Notes: a model not told the origin generated them from the letters alone. Counted from the first letter of the stretch, positions 48,050 through 57,664 are shown. The stretch is DNA of 64,000 nucleotides from an uncultured Lachnospiraceae bacterium (GCA_951800145.1 CATOJE010000004.1:1-64000), one strand, 5' to 3'. Translations and numbers: made by a program.

Positions 48050-48750
48050 GATCTGGATTTTCCCAGGCTGCGCTGAAGCTTTGGGCCGCGGGGTTTATGG
48101 TGATTGATCATATAGGGGCTGTTTTAATCGAAGGAGGGCTGTTAAAAACCGGGGGTGAGCCATTTTTAAGGCAGCCCCTGTGGCAGCTGAATTTAATTTT
48201 GAGGAGTGTGGGACGCCTGGCCTTTCCTATCTTTGCTTTTTGCCTGGTAGAAGGCTTTTGCCATACCCACCATCGGAAGGCTTACAGCCTGCGGCTGCTG
48301 CTTTTTGCCCTTCTGTCAGAGGTGATCTTTGATCTGGCGGTTTTTGATACCTGGTATTATCCCCAGTATCAAAATATTTACCTTACGCTGCTCCTTGCCT
48401 ATATGACGATGTGGGGGATGGAGCGGTTTCGGGAGACAAATTGGCTTTCTATTGTGATTGCGTCAGCAGGCTGCGCTGCCGCGTATTTCCTGAGAGCAGA
48501 TTACGGCCCTTACGGCGTGCTGCTGATACTTTTGCTGTACCGGCTTCGCGGGCGCCGGCTCAGGCTGTGGGCAGGGGCCGCCTTTGCCATGGTGGAAAGT
48601 CTGTATGCAGGGCTGGCATTTATCCTTTTAGCCTTTTACAATAAGGAGAGGGGCTGCTGGCCAGGGAAGTATTTCTTTTATCTGTTTTATCCGGCGCACC
48701 TGCTCTGCCTGTACTGGATCCGGGTTTTGGTGATATCGCCGGTTCCGTAA
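48043..48750 (+). CDS. TraX-family membrane protein
   Basis: 235 aa; LKLWAAGFMVIDHIGAVL, GRLAFPIFAFCLVEGFCHT; likely TTG start overlapping metG. Confidence 0.8.
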   Translation: MLRSGFSQAALKLWAAGFMVIDHIGAVLIEGGLLKTGGEPFLRQPLWQLNLILRSVGRLAFPIFAFCLVEGFCHTHHRKAYSLRLLLFALLSEVIFDLAVFDTWYYPQYQNIYLTLLLAYMTMWGMERFRETNWLSIVIASAGCAAAYFLRADYGPYGVLLILLLYRLRGRRLRLWAGAAFAMVESLYAGLAFILLAFYNKERGCWPGKYFFYLFYPAHLLCLYWIRVLVISPVP

Positions 48751-48771
48751 GCGAAGGAGGCGCAGGGCAAA

Positions 48772-49539
48772 ATGATATTTGATACCCATGCACATTATGA
48801 TAATCCGGCATTCGACGATGACCGCAAGGAGCTGCTGGAAAAGCTGCCCGGGGAAGGGATCGGGGCAGTGGTGAATGTAGGGGCCGATCGAAGCAGCACC
48901 ACCCGGACGCTGGAGCTGGCAGAGAAGTATCCCTATATTTACGGGGCAGTGGGAGTACATCCCAGCGAAAGCGGAGGGCTGTCTGAGGAGGATATCCTGT
49001 GGCTTGGCACACAGGCCAGGGGGGAAAAGGTGGTTGCTGTAGGCGAGATTGGACTGGACTACTACTGGGAAGGCGTGGATCACCAGATACAGAAGAAGTG
49101 GTTTAGCTGCCAGCTGGAGCTGGCAAGGGAGGCGGGGCTTCCGGTGATCATTCACAGCCGCGACGCGGCAAAGGATACGTTGGATCTGATGAAGGCGTCA
49201 AGGGCCGGAGAGATCGGCGGGGTGATTCACTGCTTTTCCTACAGCAGGGAGATGGCCAGGGAATATTTGAATATGGGATTTTACTTAGGGATAGGCGGCG
49301 TGATTACCTTCCAGAATGGGAAACGCTTAAAGGAGGTAGCTGCCTATGCGCCCATGGATATGCTGGTGCTGGAGACCGACTGTCCCTATCTGGCGCCGGC
49401 GCCAAACCGGGGAAGGAGGAATTCGTCCCTTTATCTTCCTCTGGTGGCGGAGGCGCTGGCTGCTATAAAGGGGATATCCCGGGAGGAGGCAGAGGATAGG
49501 ACCTGGGAAAATGCCAGAAGGCTGTACCGCTTATTGTAA
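48772..49539 (+). CDS. tatD: TatD family hydrolase
   Basis: 255 aa; MIFDTHAHYDNPAFDDD, GEIGLDYYWEG, ETDCPYLAPAPNRGRRNSS. Confidence 0.95.
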   Translation: MIFDTHAHYDNPAFDDDRKELLEKLPGEGIGAVVNVGADRSSTTRTLELAEKYPYIYGAVGVHPSESGGLSEEDILWLGTQARGEKVVAVGEIGLDYYWEGVDHQIQKKWFSCQLELAREAGLPVIIHSRDAAKDTLDLMKASRAGEIGGVIHCFSYSREMAREYLNMGFYLGIGGVITFQNGKRLKEVAAYAPMDMLVLETDCPYLAPAPNRGRRNSSLYLPLVAEALAAIKGISREEAEDRTWENARRLYRLL

Positions 49540-49697
49540 ACCTTCATGCGCCCGGCAGCGGACGGCATCACCACAAAGAAAAGTCAGGCGGGCGCACTTG
49601 GCATCCCTGAATGCATGCCGCCTATCCGGCGGCGGACTTTCATGGGAAACCTTCATGCGCCTGGCAGCAGACTTTCATAGGAAACCCCCATGCCGCT
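49538..49697. repeat. 35-bp direct repeats between tatD and ksgA
   Basis: Adjacent units 49628-49662 (GGCGGCGGACTTTCATGGGAAACCTTCATGCGCCT) and 49663-49697 (GGCAGCAGACTTTCATAGGAAACCCCCATGCCGCT); rearranged partial unit at 49538-49563. Confidence 0.75.
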
Positions 49698-49741
49698 TTC
49701 TCGGCACCACCATGAATGAGTAAGGAAGGAAAAGGAAAAAC

Positions 49742-50608
49742 ATGGCAAGTCTTGGAAATCCGAAGCATACCATAGAAATCATTCAAAAGCATCAATTTGC
49801 ATTTCAAAAGAAATTCGGCCAGAATTTTCTGGTGGATGAGCATGTGCTGGAAAAAATTATCCGCGCAGCAGGTGTGACGAAGGAAGATTTTGTTTTAGAG
49901 GTGGGACCAGGGATCGGCACCCTGACCCAGTATTTGGCAGAAGCGGCAAGGCAGGTAGTTGCAGTGGAGATCGATGCCAAGCTGATACCGATTTTGGAGG
50001 AAACACTGAAGGACTATGAGAATGCTTCTGTTATTCATCAGGATATTTTAAAGGTGGATATCCGGCAGCTGGCCCAGGAACAGAACGGGGGGCGGCCCAT
50101 CAAGGTGGTGGCGAATCTTCCTTATTACATTACCACTCCGATTATTATGAAGCTTTTTGAGGAGGATGTGCCGGTAGAAAATATCACAGTGATGATCCAA
50201 AAGGAAGTAGCAGAAAGGATGCAGGCCCGTCCCGGCTCCAAGGAGTACGGGGCGCTGTCCCTGGCGGTGCAGTATTATGCAGACACCTATCTGGCAGCCA
50301 ATGTACCTCCCAACTGTTTTATTCCCCGGCCGAATGTAGGTTCGGCCGTGATCTGCCTTACCAGGCACGAAAGCCCGGCTGTGGAGGTGGAGGATGAAAG
50401 GCTGATGTTTTCCCTGATCCGCGCCTCCTTTAACCAGAGGAGGAAAACGTTACAGAACGGATTAAATAATTCCCCGGAGCTTTCGTATTCTAAGGAAGAG
50501 ATCGCCCGGGGACTGGAGGCCCTTGGACTTTCTCCTACTGTGCGGGGGGAGGCGCTGAGCTTACAGCAGTTTGCCCAGCTCTCGAATGCTTTGGGGCGGA
50601 TGGGGTGA
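49742..50608 (+). CDS. rsmA/ksgA: 16S rRNA (adenine(1518)-N(6)/adenine(1519)-N(6))-dimethyltransferase
   Basis: 288 aa; KKFGQNFLVDEHVLEKIIRAAG, VLEVGPGIGTLTQYLAE, VANLPYYITTPI. Confidence 0.97.
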   Translation: MASLGNPKHTIEIIQKHQFAFQKKFGQNFLVDEHVLEKIIRAAGVTKEDFVLEVGPGIGTLTQYLAEAARQVVAVEIDAKLIPILEETLKDYENASVIHQDILKVDIRQLAQEQNGGRPIKVVANLPYYITTPIIMKLFEEDVPVENITVMIQKEVAERMQARPGSKEYGALSLAVQYYADTYLAANVPPNCFIPRPNVGSAVICLTRHESPAVEVEDERLMFSLIRASFNQRRKTLQNGLNNSPELSYSKEEIARGLEALGLSPTVRGEALSLQQFAQLSNALGRMG

Positions 50609-50657
50609 AAAAGGATGAGAAAACCCTGTGCCGGATGGCAGGTCCTCTCATCCTTTT
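50609..50657. terminator. Intrinsic terminator after ksgA
   Basis: AAAAGGATGAGA ... TCTCATCCTTTT, perfect 12-bp stem immediately after the stop. Confidence 0.75.
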
Positions 50658-50694
50658 CTGATGGAATGTAACTGGGAAGCGATATTACGGAGCT

Positions 50695-51420
50695 TTAAAA
50701 TAGAGACAGGGCGGCTTCATCCGCAACCACAGTTACATCGCTGTGAAGCTGGAGGATAGAGCCTGGCACATGAGGGGTGATAGGGCCATGGAGGGAATCA
50801 TAAAGAGCCTTTGCCTTATCCTCGCCGCTGGCAATTAACAGGATCCGTCTGGCGCTCATGATCGTCCGGATGCCCATGGTATACGCCTGCTTGGGCACGT
50901 CATCAATGGAGGGGAAGAAACGCTTATTAGCATCGATGGTGCTGGGCTGTAAATCGATGCAGTGGGTTCCCTTGGCAAAGGCTTCTCCCGGCTCATTAAA
51001 TCCAATATGTCCGTTACGCCCTAATCCTAACAGCTGCAAATCCACACCTCCAAGGCGTTCGATCACCTGGTCATATCTGGCGGCTTCTGCCTGGGAATCC
51101 GGATTGGTTCCATCTGGAATATTGGTATTTGCCATATCAATATTAATGTCTTTAAATAAATTCTGGTACATAAAATAGTAATAACTCTGATCGTTTTCCT
51201 TTGTTAACCCCTTGTATTCATCCAGATTTGCTGTTTTTACCTTGGAGAAATCCAAATCCCCATCCTTGTACCACTGAATCAGCTGCTGATAGGTTCCCAC
51301 CGGGCTGGAGCCTGTGGCAAGACCGAGAACACAGTCTGGCTTCAGAATCACCTGGGCTGCGATGACATGAGCAGCCTTGCGGCTCATCTCCTGATAATTT
51401 TTTGCCTTGTAAAGCTTCAT
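50695..51420 (-). CDS. nagB: Glucosamine-6-phosphate deaminase
   Basis: 241 aa; VLGLATGSSPVGTYQQLI, LGLGRNGHIGFNEPG. Confidence 0.97.
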   Translation of the reverse strand: MKLYKAKNYQEMSRKAAHVIAAQVILKPDCVLGLATGSSPVGTYQQLIQWYKDGDLDFSKVKTANLDEYKGLTKENDQSYYYFMYQNLFKDINIDMANTNIPDGTNPDSQAEAARYDQVIERLGGVDLQLLGLGRNGHIGFNEPGEAFAKGTHCIDLQPSTIDANKRFFPSIDDVPKQAYTMGIRTIMSARRILLIASGEDKAKALYDSLHGPITPHVPGSILQLHSDVTVVADEAALSLF

Positions 51421-51586
51421 AAGAAAATACCTCCTTAAAAATAAAAAATATTTTTATAAATATCTAAATATAGGATAACATTTTCGAGTCATAATTTCAA
51501 TGCTTATTTGCATAAAATAAAAACGAAGTCTTATATGGTTACGAAGTTAAAAAAGCTGCCCCAAAGCAGCAGAACAGGGGGTCGAT

Positions 51587-53101
51587 ATGGCAGACTTTCG
51601 TAGATTGATTTCTTATATTTATGAATACGAAGGACACGTTAAGGGGAAAAATGTGGGATTTGTAAAGCTGGAAGCCAGAAATGGCATGTGCAAGCTTCAT
51701 GTAAATGTGAAGAAGCTGTATATGGGAAGCGGGGACATGGGGGTTTACCTGATGACCGGAAGACAGGAGATCTTCCTGGGAAATATCTTCCTTCGGAACG
51801 GAACTGGGGAATTCCGTACTATGGTGCAGGTAATGGATGTGCAGGAATCCGGAGAAACCATGGACGAGTGCTACGGTTTGACCATTCATGGAAAAGGGGA
51901 AAACTGGAGAATTTACACAACAATCTGGGAGGATGCAGTGGCACAGGCGGCACAGCTTACCCTGGAATCCGTTACTTCAGAGCAGGTACTGGAGGATAAA
52001 GTGGAAAAAGGCTTGCTGTCTCCTGTGATCCCGTCCCAGGAACTAGTGGTGGAAGGGAATCGTCAGGAAGCAGCCCAGACCAGTGTGCAGAAGGAGAAAA
52101 TGGCTCCAGAGGAGGCACCTAAGGAGAGCCAGCCGCCGAAGCCGTCCCCAGAGGAGCCACTCCAGGAGAGTCAGCTGCCGAAGCCGTCCCCAGAGGAGCC
52201 ACTCCAGGAGAGCCAGCCGCCGAAGCCGTTCCCAGAGGAGCCGCTCCAGGAGAGCCAGCTGCCAAAGCCATTCCCAGAGGAAGGGCTCCGGAAAGCGGAG
52301 CCGCCGAAGCCGTCTGCCGAAGAACCATTTCAGGAAGCTGAGCCGGAAAAGAAGGAGGCCCTGGACACGGTACAGCAGACCCTTCCGGCAAAGGAAATGC
52401 CTCAGGAAGCGCAGGAAGCCCCGCAGCCAAAGACTTCACAGAATCAGTCCCAGAGGCCGATATCGCCAGCTGGAACCGAAGTAATACACAGGCAGGAACC
52501 AAAGCAGGTAACGATTCCTAACTTTGAGATGGGGCGTCTGGAGATGGAGACCGAGCATCCGGATGTACCTCTGGGGCAGCAGGTCCAGGCACCGGTGATC
52601 CGGCAGCACAAGGAGGCGCCTCTGATGGTTGGAGATCCAGATGCCTTAGCACGGCTGGACGCAGAGGATGCATCCCAGCACCAGATGCCGGTATGGGACT
52701 TTTTCCTTAAAACCTATCCGAAAATCCAGGCATTTGACAGTGAATACGGCTGCGTGATCCTGGTAATTAAGCCTCAGGATATCGGACTGCTGCCCAGAGA
52801 GATATGGATTTATGGGAATAACAGCTTTCTTCTCCATGGATACTATAATTATCGGTATTTGATTCTGGCACGGCTGGAAAATCCTCATGGAAAAGCCAGG
52901 TATTTATTAGGGATTCCGGGGCATTACTACAGCAATGAGAAGTACATGGCATCTATGTTTGGGTTTCCTCATTTCGTCCTGTCAAAAAAGCAGACCGCAG
53001 ATGACGGGAGATTTGGGTATTGGTACACAGATGTCCGCATGGGGGATGAGGCCATGCTTCAGACCGATGCAGTGAAAAGCTTAAAAAGCCAGGCGGTTTA
53101 A
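51587..53101 (+). CDS. DUF6128-like protein of unknown function with internal proline-rich 14-aa repeats
   Basis: 504 aa; conserved-looking N-terminal (VGFVKLEARNGMCKLHVNVKKLYMG) and C-terminal (WDFFLKTYPKIQAFD...LLGIPGHYYSNEKYMASMFGFPHFV) domains around the repeats. Confidence 0.7.
   Translation: MADFRRLISYIYEYEGHVKGKNVGFVKLEARNGMCKLHVNVKKLYMGSGDMGVYLMTGRQEIFLGNIFLRNGTGEFRTMVQVMDVQESGETMDECYGLTIHGKGENWRIYTTIWEDAVAQAAQLTLESVTSEQVLEDKVEKGLLSPVIPSQELVVEGNRQEAAQTSVQKEKMAPEEAPKESQPPKPSPEEPLQESQLPKPSPEEPLQESQPPKPFPEEPLQESQLPKPFPEEGLRKAEPPKPSAEEPFQEAEPEKKEALDTVQQTLPAKEMPQEAQEAPQPKTSQNQSQRPISPAGTEVIHRQEPKQVTIPNFEMGRLEMETEHPDVPLGQQVQAPVIRQHKEAPLMVGDPDALARLDAEDASQHQMPVWDFFLKTYPKIQAFDSEYGCVILVIKPQDIGLLPREIWIYGNNSFLLHGYYNYRYLILARLENPHGKARYLLGIPGHYYSNEKYMASMFGFPHFVLSKKQTADDGRFGYWYTDVRMGDEAMLQTDAVKSLKSQAV
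52123..52330 (+). repeat. 42-bp tandem repeats coding for ESQPPKPSPEEPLQ units
   Basis: About five units: ESQPPKPSPEEPLQ / ESQLPKPSPEEPLQ / ESQPPKPFPEEPLQ / ESQLPKPFPEEGLR / KAEPPKPSAEEPFQ. Confidence 0.9.
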
Positions 53102-53123
53102 TGGACAAAAACAGAGGTAAGAA

Positions 53124-53948
53124 ATGAATAGAAAAAAACGTAAGAGAGACAAAAATACAGCCAAAATAAAAACATCCTATTATACAATTTCATCGCCGAA
53201 GCTCCCGGAGCCCTTTTGTGGCTATCGAATCGTCCATTTATCAGATCTCCACGGGACGCTTTATGGCAGGAATCATAAAGTACTGATTCAAAAAGTCAGG
53301 GAAGCTGCGCCGAATTGCATAATGATGACGGGAGATATGGCAGATCAGAGCCAGGGGGCGATTCCGCGGCTGATTGATTTGTGCAGCCGGCTGTGCCGGC
53401 ACTGGCCAGTTTACTTTATTGATGGGAACCATGAGCAGTGCTTAAAAGAAAAGGAACAGGCCAGCCTGCAGAGAGGATTAAAGAGAGCCGGAGTGATCCA
53501 GCTGAAGAATAGCGCCCAGGAGCTGGTTTATAAAGGAGCCAGCATCCAGGTATACGGCCTGGTAATGCCGATGGTGTATTATAAGGACTGGTTTAGAGAA
53601 TACCGGTGGGGAATAAAGTTTACAGTCCAGGATGCAGAAAGACTTTTAGGCATGCCAAGGGGTGACAGCTTCCGGATTCTTTTAGCTCATAATCCTTTAT
53701 ATTTTCCTGCTTACCGGGACTGGGGAGCGGATCTGACCTTGTCCGGACATATCCACGGTGGAATTATCTGTATTCCCGGCCTGGGAGGGCTTTTGTCACC
53801 GGAAGTGAAATTTTTCCCAAAATATGATGGAGGATATTTTTGGGAGGAGGGGAAGCAGATGGTTGTCAGCCGGGGCTTGGGAAATCATTTTTTGTTCCGC
53901 CTGTGGAATCCGCCAGAGCTGGCGGTGATTACCTTAAAGCATCCATAA
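53124..53948 (+). CDS. Metallophosphoesterase
   Basis: 274 aa; RIVHLSDLHGTLYG, MMTGDMAD, DGNHEQCL, LSGHIHGGI. Confidence 0.93.
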   Translation: MNRKKRKRDKNTAKIKTSYYTISSPKLPEPFCGYRIVHLSDLHGTLYGRNHKVLIQKVREAAPNCIMMTGDMADQSQGAIPRLIDLCSRLCRHWPVYFIDGNHEQCLKEKEQASLQRGLKRAGVIQLKNSAQELVYKGASIQVYGLVMPMVYYKDWFREYRWGIKFTVQDAERLLGMPRGDSFRILLAHNPLYFPAYRDWGADLTLSGHIHGGIICIPGLGGLLSPEVKFFPKYDGGYFWEEGKQMVVSRGLGNHFLFRLWNPPELAVITLKHP

Positions 53949-54071
53949 AAATATTCAGGTTTTAGGGAAAATGATTTTTTTCGTATAAATTCTTTCATTC
54001 TACAAATACTACTTCCAGAAACGGATAACCAATTTCGGGAGCATATTACAGTAAAATGGAGGAATGTGTAT

Positions 54072-54620
54072 ATGAAAGCTACAGGAATTGTGAGAAGAAT
54101 TGACGATCTTGGTCGAATTGTCGTCCCAAAAGAAATCCGACGTACATTGCGCCTGCGGGAAGGAACTCCACTGGAAATCTTTACTGACCGGGAAGGCGAA
54201 ATTATATTGAAAAAGTATTCTCCCATGGTGGAGCTGACTGCGTTTGCAGGGCAGTATGCAGAAGCTATGGCCCAGTCCACCGGGTTAATGGTCTGCATTA
54301 CTGACCGGGACCAAGTGATTGCCGTAGCCGGCGGACCAAAAAAGGATATTTTGCAGAAAAACATCAGCCGGCAGCTGGAGCAGCTGATCAATGAGCGGCA
54401 GTCAGTATGCGCGGGAAAGGATGATAAAAATTTTATTCCCCTGGTAACCGAGGAGCTGGAGGGGGTGACAGCCCAGGTGGTGACAGCGATCCTCTGTGAG
54501 GGCGATGCCATCGGGGCGGTGGCTATCTTAAGCCGGGAGCCCAGGGCGAGATTTGGAGATATGGAGATGAAGCTGGCTTCCACCGCTGCCGGGTTTTTGG
54601 GACGGCAGATGGAAGGGTAA
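54072..54620 (+). CDS. spoVT: Stage V sporulation protein T (AbrB-type N-terminus plus GAF-like C-terminus)
   Basis: MKATGIVRRIDDLGRIVVPKEIRRTLRLREGTPLEIFTDREGEIILKKYSP. Confidence 0.95.
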   Translation: MKATGIVRRIDDLGRIVVPKEIRRTLRLREGTPLEIFTDREGEIILKKYSPMVELTAFAGQYAEAMAQSTGLMVCITDRDQVIAVAGGPKKDILQKNISRQLEQLINERQSVCAGKDDKNFIPLVTEELEGVTAQVVTAILCEGDAIGAVAILSREPRARFGDMEMKLASTAAGFLGRQMEG

Positions 54621-54645
54621 GGAGAGAATAGAAAGAAGAGACAAG

Positions 54646-54678
54646 AAAAACAGAGGCCGGGAAAGCTTCTGTTTTTTT
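54646..54678 (+). terminator. Intrinsic terminator after spoVT
   Basis: AAAAACAGAGGC-CGGGAAA-GCTTCTGTTTTTTT. Confidence 0.7.
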
Positions 54679-54763
54679 GTACTTGACAAAGACGTTATAT
54701 GATGTTATTAATATACATGTAGAATACAAGTTGGCGTTTGAATGAAGAAAGAAGAGGATCATC

Positions 54764-55669
54764 ATGGTTAGTAAGGAAAGTTTCTGCGTCAGCAGCAGGA
54801 AAATGGACATGGGAATGGCAGGGGCAGGATTTGCTATGCTTTCTGCATTTTTGTACGGCTTGAATGCATTTTTTGCTACCTGCGCCTATGAAGGCGGGAG
54901 CAATCCCATCGCCTTTACCTTTCACTCTGCTATCCTTGGATCCGTGATTTTATTCATCATTATGATCAAGAAAAAAATCCCGGTGCTGCCCAAGAAAACC
55001 ATGGTTCCCTGGCTTTTGCTGGATGGTGTGCTGGGAGGCTCCACCACTCTTTTGCTCTTCAGCGCCTTTGACATGATCTCTACCGGGATTGCCACGGTGC
55101 TTCATTTTACCTATCCGGTATATGTGTCTGTCCTTGGAATCTGGGTATTAAAGAAGAAGCTGACCAGGGAAAAAGGAATCGCCCTGGGCTTAAGCCTGGC
55201 GGGAATCGTGCTGACCTCAGACCTTTCGGGGCAGGGGGCTGGCTTGGGGATTTTCCTGGCCCTTCTTTCTGGCTTCACCTATGCCGGCTATATCCTTGTG
55301 ATGGAAAAATCCGGCCTGCAAAAAGCGGATTTTATCTGGTTTGGCTTTTATATGCTTTTGATCCGTATGCTGGTTACAGTGCTGTATGGAGGATTTGCCG
55401 GCGGCTTGCGGGTTTCCCTGACAAAGGAGGCCTGTCTGATGACAGTAGTCTATGCTCTGCTGGCCTGTGTTGCTGCCAATGCCCTGTTTCAGTTCGGGGT
55501 GCGGTATGTAGGCGGGGCAGCCGCGTCCCTCTTCTCTATGCTGGAGCCGGTAACGTGTGTGATTGTTGGCGTCACGGTTTTAGGTGAAACGCTGAATTCT
55601 GTAAAAATTCTTGGCTGTGTTTTGATTCTTTCAGGAATTTTGATTGTAATACGGGAAGAAAATTCGTAA
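54764..55669 (+). CDS. EamA/DMT superfamily transporter
   Basis: 301 aa, ten TM helices; repeated EamA halves ending GGAAASLFSMLEPVTCVIVGVTVLGETLN. Confidence 0.9.
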   Translation: MVSKESFCVSSRKMDMGMAGAGFAMLSAFLYGLNAFFATCAYEGGSNPIAFTFHSAILGSVILFIIMIKKKIPVLPKKTMVPWLLLDGVLGGSTTLLLFSAFDMISTGIATVLHFTYPVYVSVLGIWVLKKKLTREKGIALGLSLAGIVLTSDLSGQGAGLGIFLALLSGFTYAGYILVMEKSGLQKADFIWFGFYMLLIRMLVTVLYGGFAGGLRVSLTKEACLMTVVYALLACVAANALFQFGVRYVGGAAASLFSMLEPVTCVIVGVTVLGETLNSVKILGCVLILSGILIVIREENS

Positions 55670-55696
55670 AACACGATAATACAATCAAGATATATG

Positions 55697-55728
55697 TTGA
55701 CGTATGTAATATAACATGTTAATATAAG
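55697..55728 (+). promoter_or_regulatory. Promoter/operator-like site 1 of Amadori locus
   Basis: TTGACG-N17-TAATATAAG with TAACATGTTA palindrome overlapping the spacer/-10 boundary. Confidence 0.65.
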
Positions 55729-55779
55729 TGTGAAAAATACAGACAGAGGATGTTTTCGGGATATAAGGAGGGTTGCAAC

Positions 55780-56709
55780 ATGATCAAAATTGCATGTATG
55801 GGCGACAATGTGGTGGATATTAATTATATCGATGGGATGGTAAATCCTGGGGGCAACTGCGTGAATGTGGCAGTGTACTGCAGCCAGATGGGGCATAAGG
55901 CGGCCTACATCGGGGTTCTGGCGGATGATGTTTACGGGAAGGTGCTTACAGACTCCTTAGATAAGCAAAGGGTGGAATATACCATGAGCCCGGTGCTCCA
56001 CGGAGAGACGGGGCGGTGCTTTATTAATCTAATTGACGGGGACCGGGTGATTGGAGATGAGAATAACGGCGGTCTGGTGAAGTCCCATCCCCTAGAGATT
56101 ACAGATGCGCTTTTGACTTACCTGGGGGGGTTTGATATCGTTCATACCAGCTGCTATAGCTATATTGACGATCAGCTGGTCAAGGTGAAGAAGGCGGGGA
56201 TCCCGCTTCTCTATGACTTTTCCACAGAATGGAACGAAGAAAACGTGGCCATGATTTCAGATGTGGCCAACTACATCCTGTTCTCGGGAAGAGATGATTT
56301 GTCCCAGCGGGAGAACCTGAATATCCTGAAAAAGGCGGTGGATTCCCGCTTCTGCTCCATGGCAATCATGACCATGGGAACGAAGGGCGCATGGGTATAT
56401 GACGGCAGAACCATTTATACCAAGGAGCCATATAATATCGGCGGAGGCGCTATAGACACCACTGGCTGTGGGGACTCCTGGCTCAGCGGCTTTATCACCA
56501 CTTATGTGGAAATCACCAAGCGGATGGAGGATATGGTGGCTGAATCTGACGGGAATTTCATTTTGGAGGAGAATCAGGAGGATGTGAGGCGGCATGCCAT
56601 TGAGACAGGGATGTGTATGGGGAATTTAAAGGCCCGGTATACCTGCCGGATCAAGGGCGCTTATGGATGCGGCGTGCCGGTGAGCTCAGTGCAATCAACA
56701 GGCTTATAA
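55780..56709 (+). CDS. frlD: PfkB family sugar kinase, fructoselysine 6-kinase-like
   Basis: 309 aa from MIKIACMGDNVVDINYIDGMVNPGGNCVNVAVYCSQMG; GGGAIDTTGCGDSWLSGF PfkB signature; locus context. Confidence 0.8.
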   Translation: MIKIACMGDNVVDINYIDGMVNPGGNCVNVAVYCSQMGHKAAYIGVLADDVYGKVLTDSLDKQRVEYTMSPVLHGETGRCFINLIDGDRVIGDENNGGLVKSHPLEITDALLTYLGGFDIVHTSCYSYIDDQLVKVKKAGIPLLYDFSTEWNEENVAMISDVANYILFSGRDDLSQRENLNILKKAVDSRFCSMAIMTMGTKGAWVYDGRTIYTKEPYNIGGGAIDTTGCGDSWLSGFITTYVEITKRMEDMVAESDGNFILEENQEDVRRHAIETGMCMGNLKARYTCRIKGAYGCGVPVSSVQSTGL

Positions 56710-56733
56710 AAACATAAACTGCAGGTGAGGAAA

Positions 56734-57582
56734 ATGGGAACAATATTCGAGGAAGAAAAGCGGAAGATTTCAGACTGTGTGCTTGCTCTGGATCTTGACG
56801 GCACACTGACAAATTCAGAGAAGCAGGTTACCCCGGTGGTCCGGTGGGCCCTGAAGCTGTTTATGGCCATGGGAGGGCGTGTGATCCTGGCCTCCGGACG
56901 TCCCACCTACGGCGTTATGCCGGTGGCGGAGGAGCTTGAATTTCAGAGAAAGGGAGGCTATATTTTATCCTATAACGGAGGCTGTGTGACAGACTGCAAA
57001 ACAGGACGTATTTTGTATCAGCATACCTTAGACCAGGAGGTGGTGGATACCCTGGCCGCCCAGGCAAAGGAGTATGGGGTCAACATTATGACCTATGAAG
57101 ACAAGTACATTATCACAGAACACCCGGAGGAAAAGTATTGCCAGAAGGAAAGCTCCATCAACCATATGGAGATCCGCCAGACCGATAGCTTTTCTGATTA
57201 TGTTAATTTTCCAGTGACCAAGTGTTTGATGACAGGAGAGGAAGAACACTTAAAGGCTGTGGAGGAGAGCATGAAGGCCTATTGGGATGGACGCCTGAAT
57301 ATCTGCCGGTCTGAGCCATATTTCCTTGAGGTTACGGCAAAGGGGATTGACAAGGCGCAGACCTTGCAGTGGATGCTGAAGCGCCTGGGGAGGGAGCAGA
57401 AGGACCTCATCGCCTGCGGGGACGGATTTAATGATCTGTCCATGATTGATTATGCAGGGATCGGGGTTGCCATGGCTAATGCTCAGCCAGCGATAAAGGA
57501 GGCGGCTCAGTACATAGCCCCCTCCAACGATGAGGACGGTATTGCCGATGTGATCTGCCATCTCATCGAGAGCAGCCGATAG
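56734..57582 (+). CDS. HAD superfamily Cof-like phosphatase
   Basis: LALDLDGTLTNSEKQVTP; IACGDGFNDLSMIDYAGIGVAMANA. Confidence 0.92.
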   Translation: MGTIFEEEKRKISDCVLALDLDGTLTNSEKQVTPVVRWALKLFMAMGGRVILASGRPTYGVMPVAEELEFQRKGGYILSYNGGCVTDCKTGRILYQHTLDQEVVDTLAAQAKEYGVNIMTYEDKYIITEHPEEKYCQKESSINHMEIRQTDSFSDYVNFPVTKCLMTGEEEHLKAVEESMKAYWDGRLNICRSEPYFLEVTAKGIDKAQTLQWMLKRLGREQKDLIACGDGFNDLSMIDYAGIGVAMANAQPAIKEAAQYIAPSNDEDGIADVICHLIESSR

Positions 57583-57604
57583 GAGAGCATGGTTCACAGA
57601 TAAC

Positions 57605-57651
57605 AAAAAGACTGGAGCATGGGAAATTCTCTGCATGCTTCAGTCTTTTTT
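57605..57651. terminator. Bidirectional intrinsic terminator
   Basis: AAAAAGACTGGAGCATG...CATGCTTCAGTCTTTTTT. Confidence 0.85.
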
Positions 57652-57664
57652 GACCCAAAATAAA

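Noticed and set aside
48043-48750. TraX-like gene as evidence of a conjugative plasmid
   Set aside because: TraX-family membrane acyltransferase-like proteins are widespread on Firmicutes chromosomes; flanked here by metG and tatD.
49538-49697. Possible CRISPR array
   Set aside because: The repeats abut with no unique spacers and number only two to three; no cas genes in the window.
52083-52502. Overlapping ORFs 52083..52484 (+) and 52119..52502 (-) inside the proline-rich repeat
   Set aside because: Arg/Ser- and Ala/Pro-rich alternative-frame translations generated by the 42-bp repeat; the +51587 frame is the real gene.
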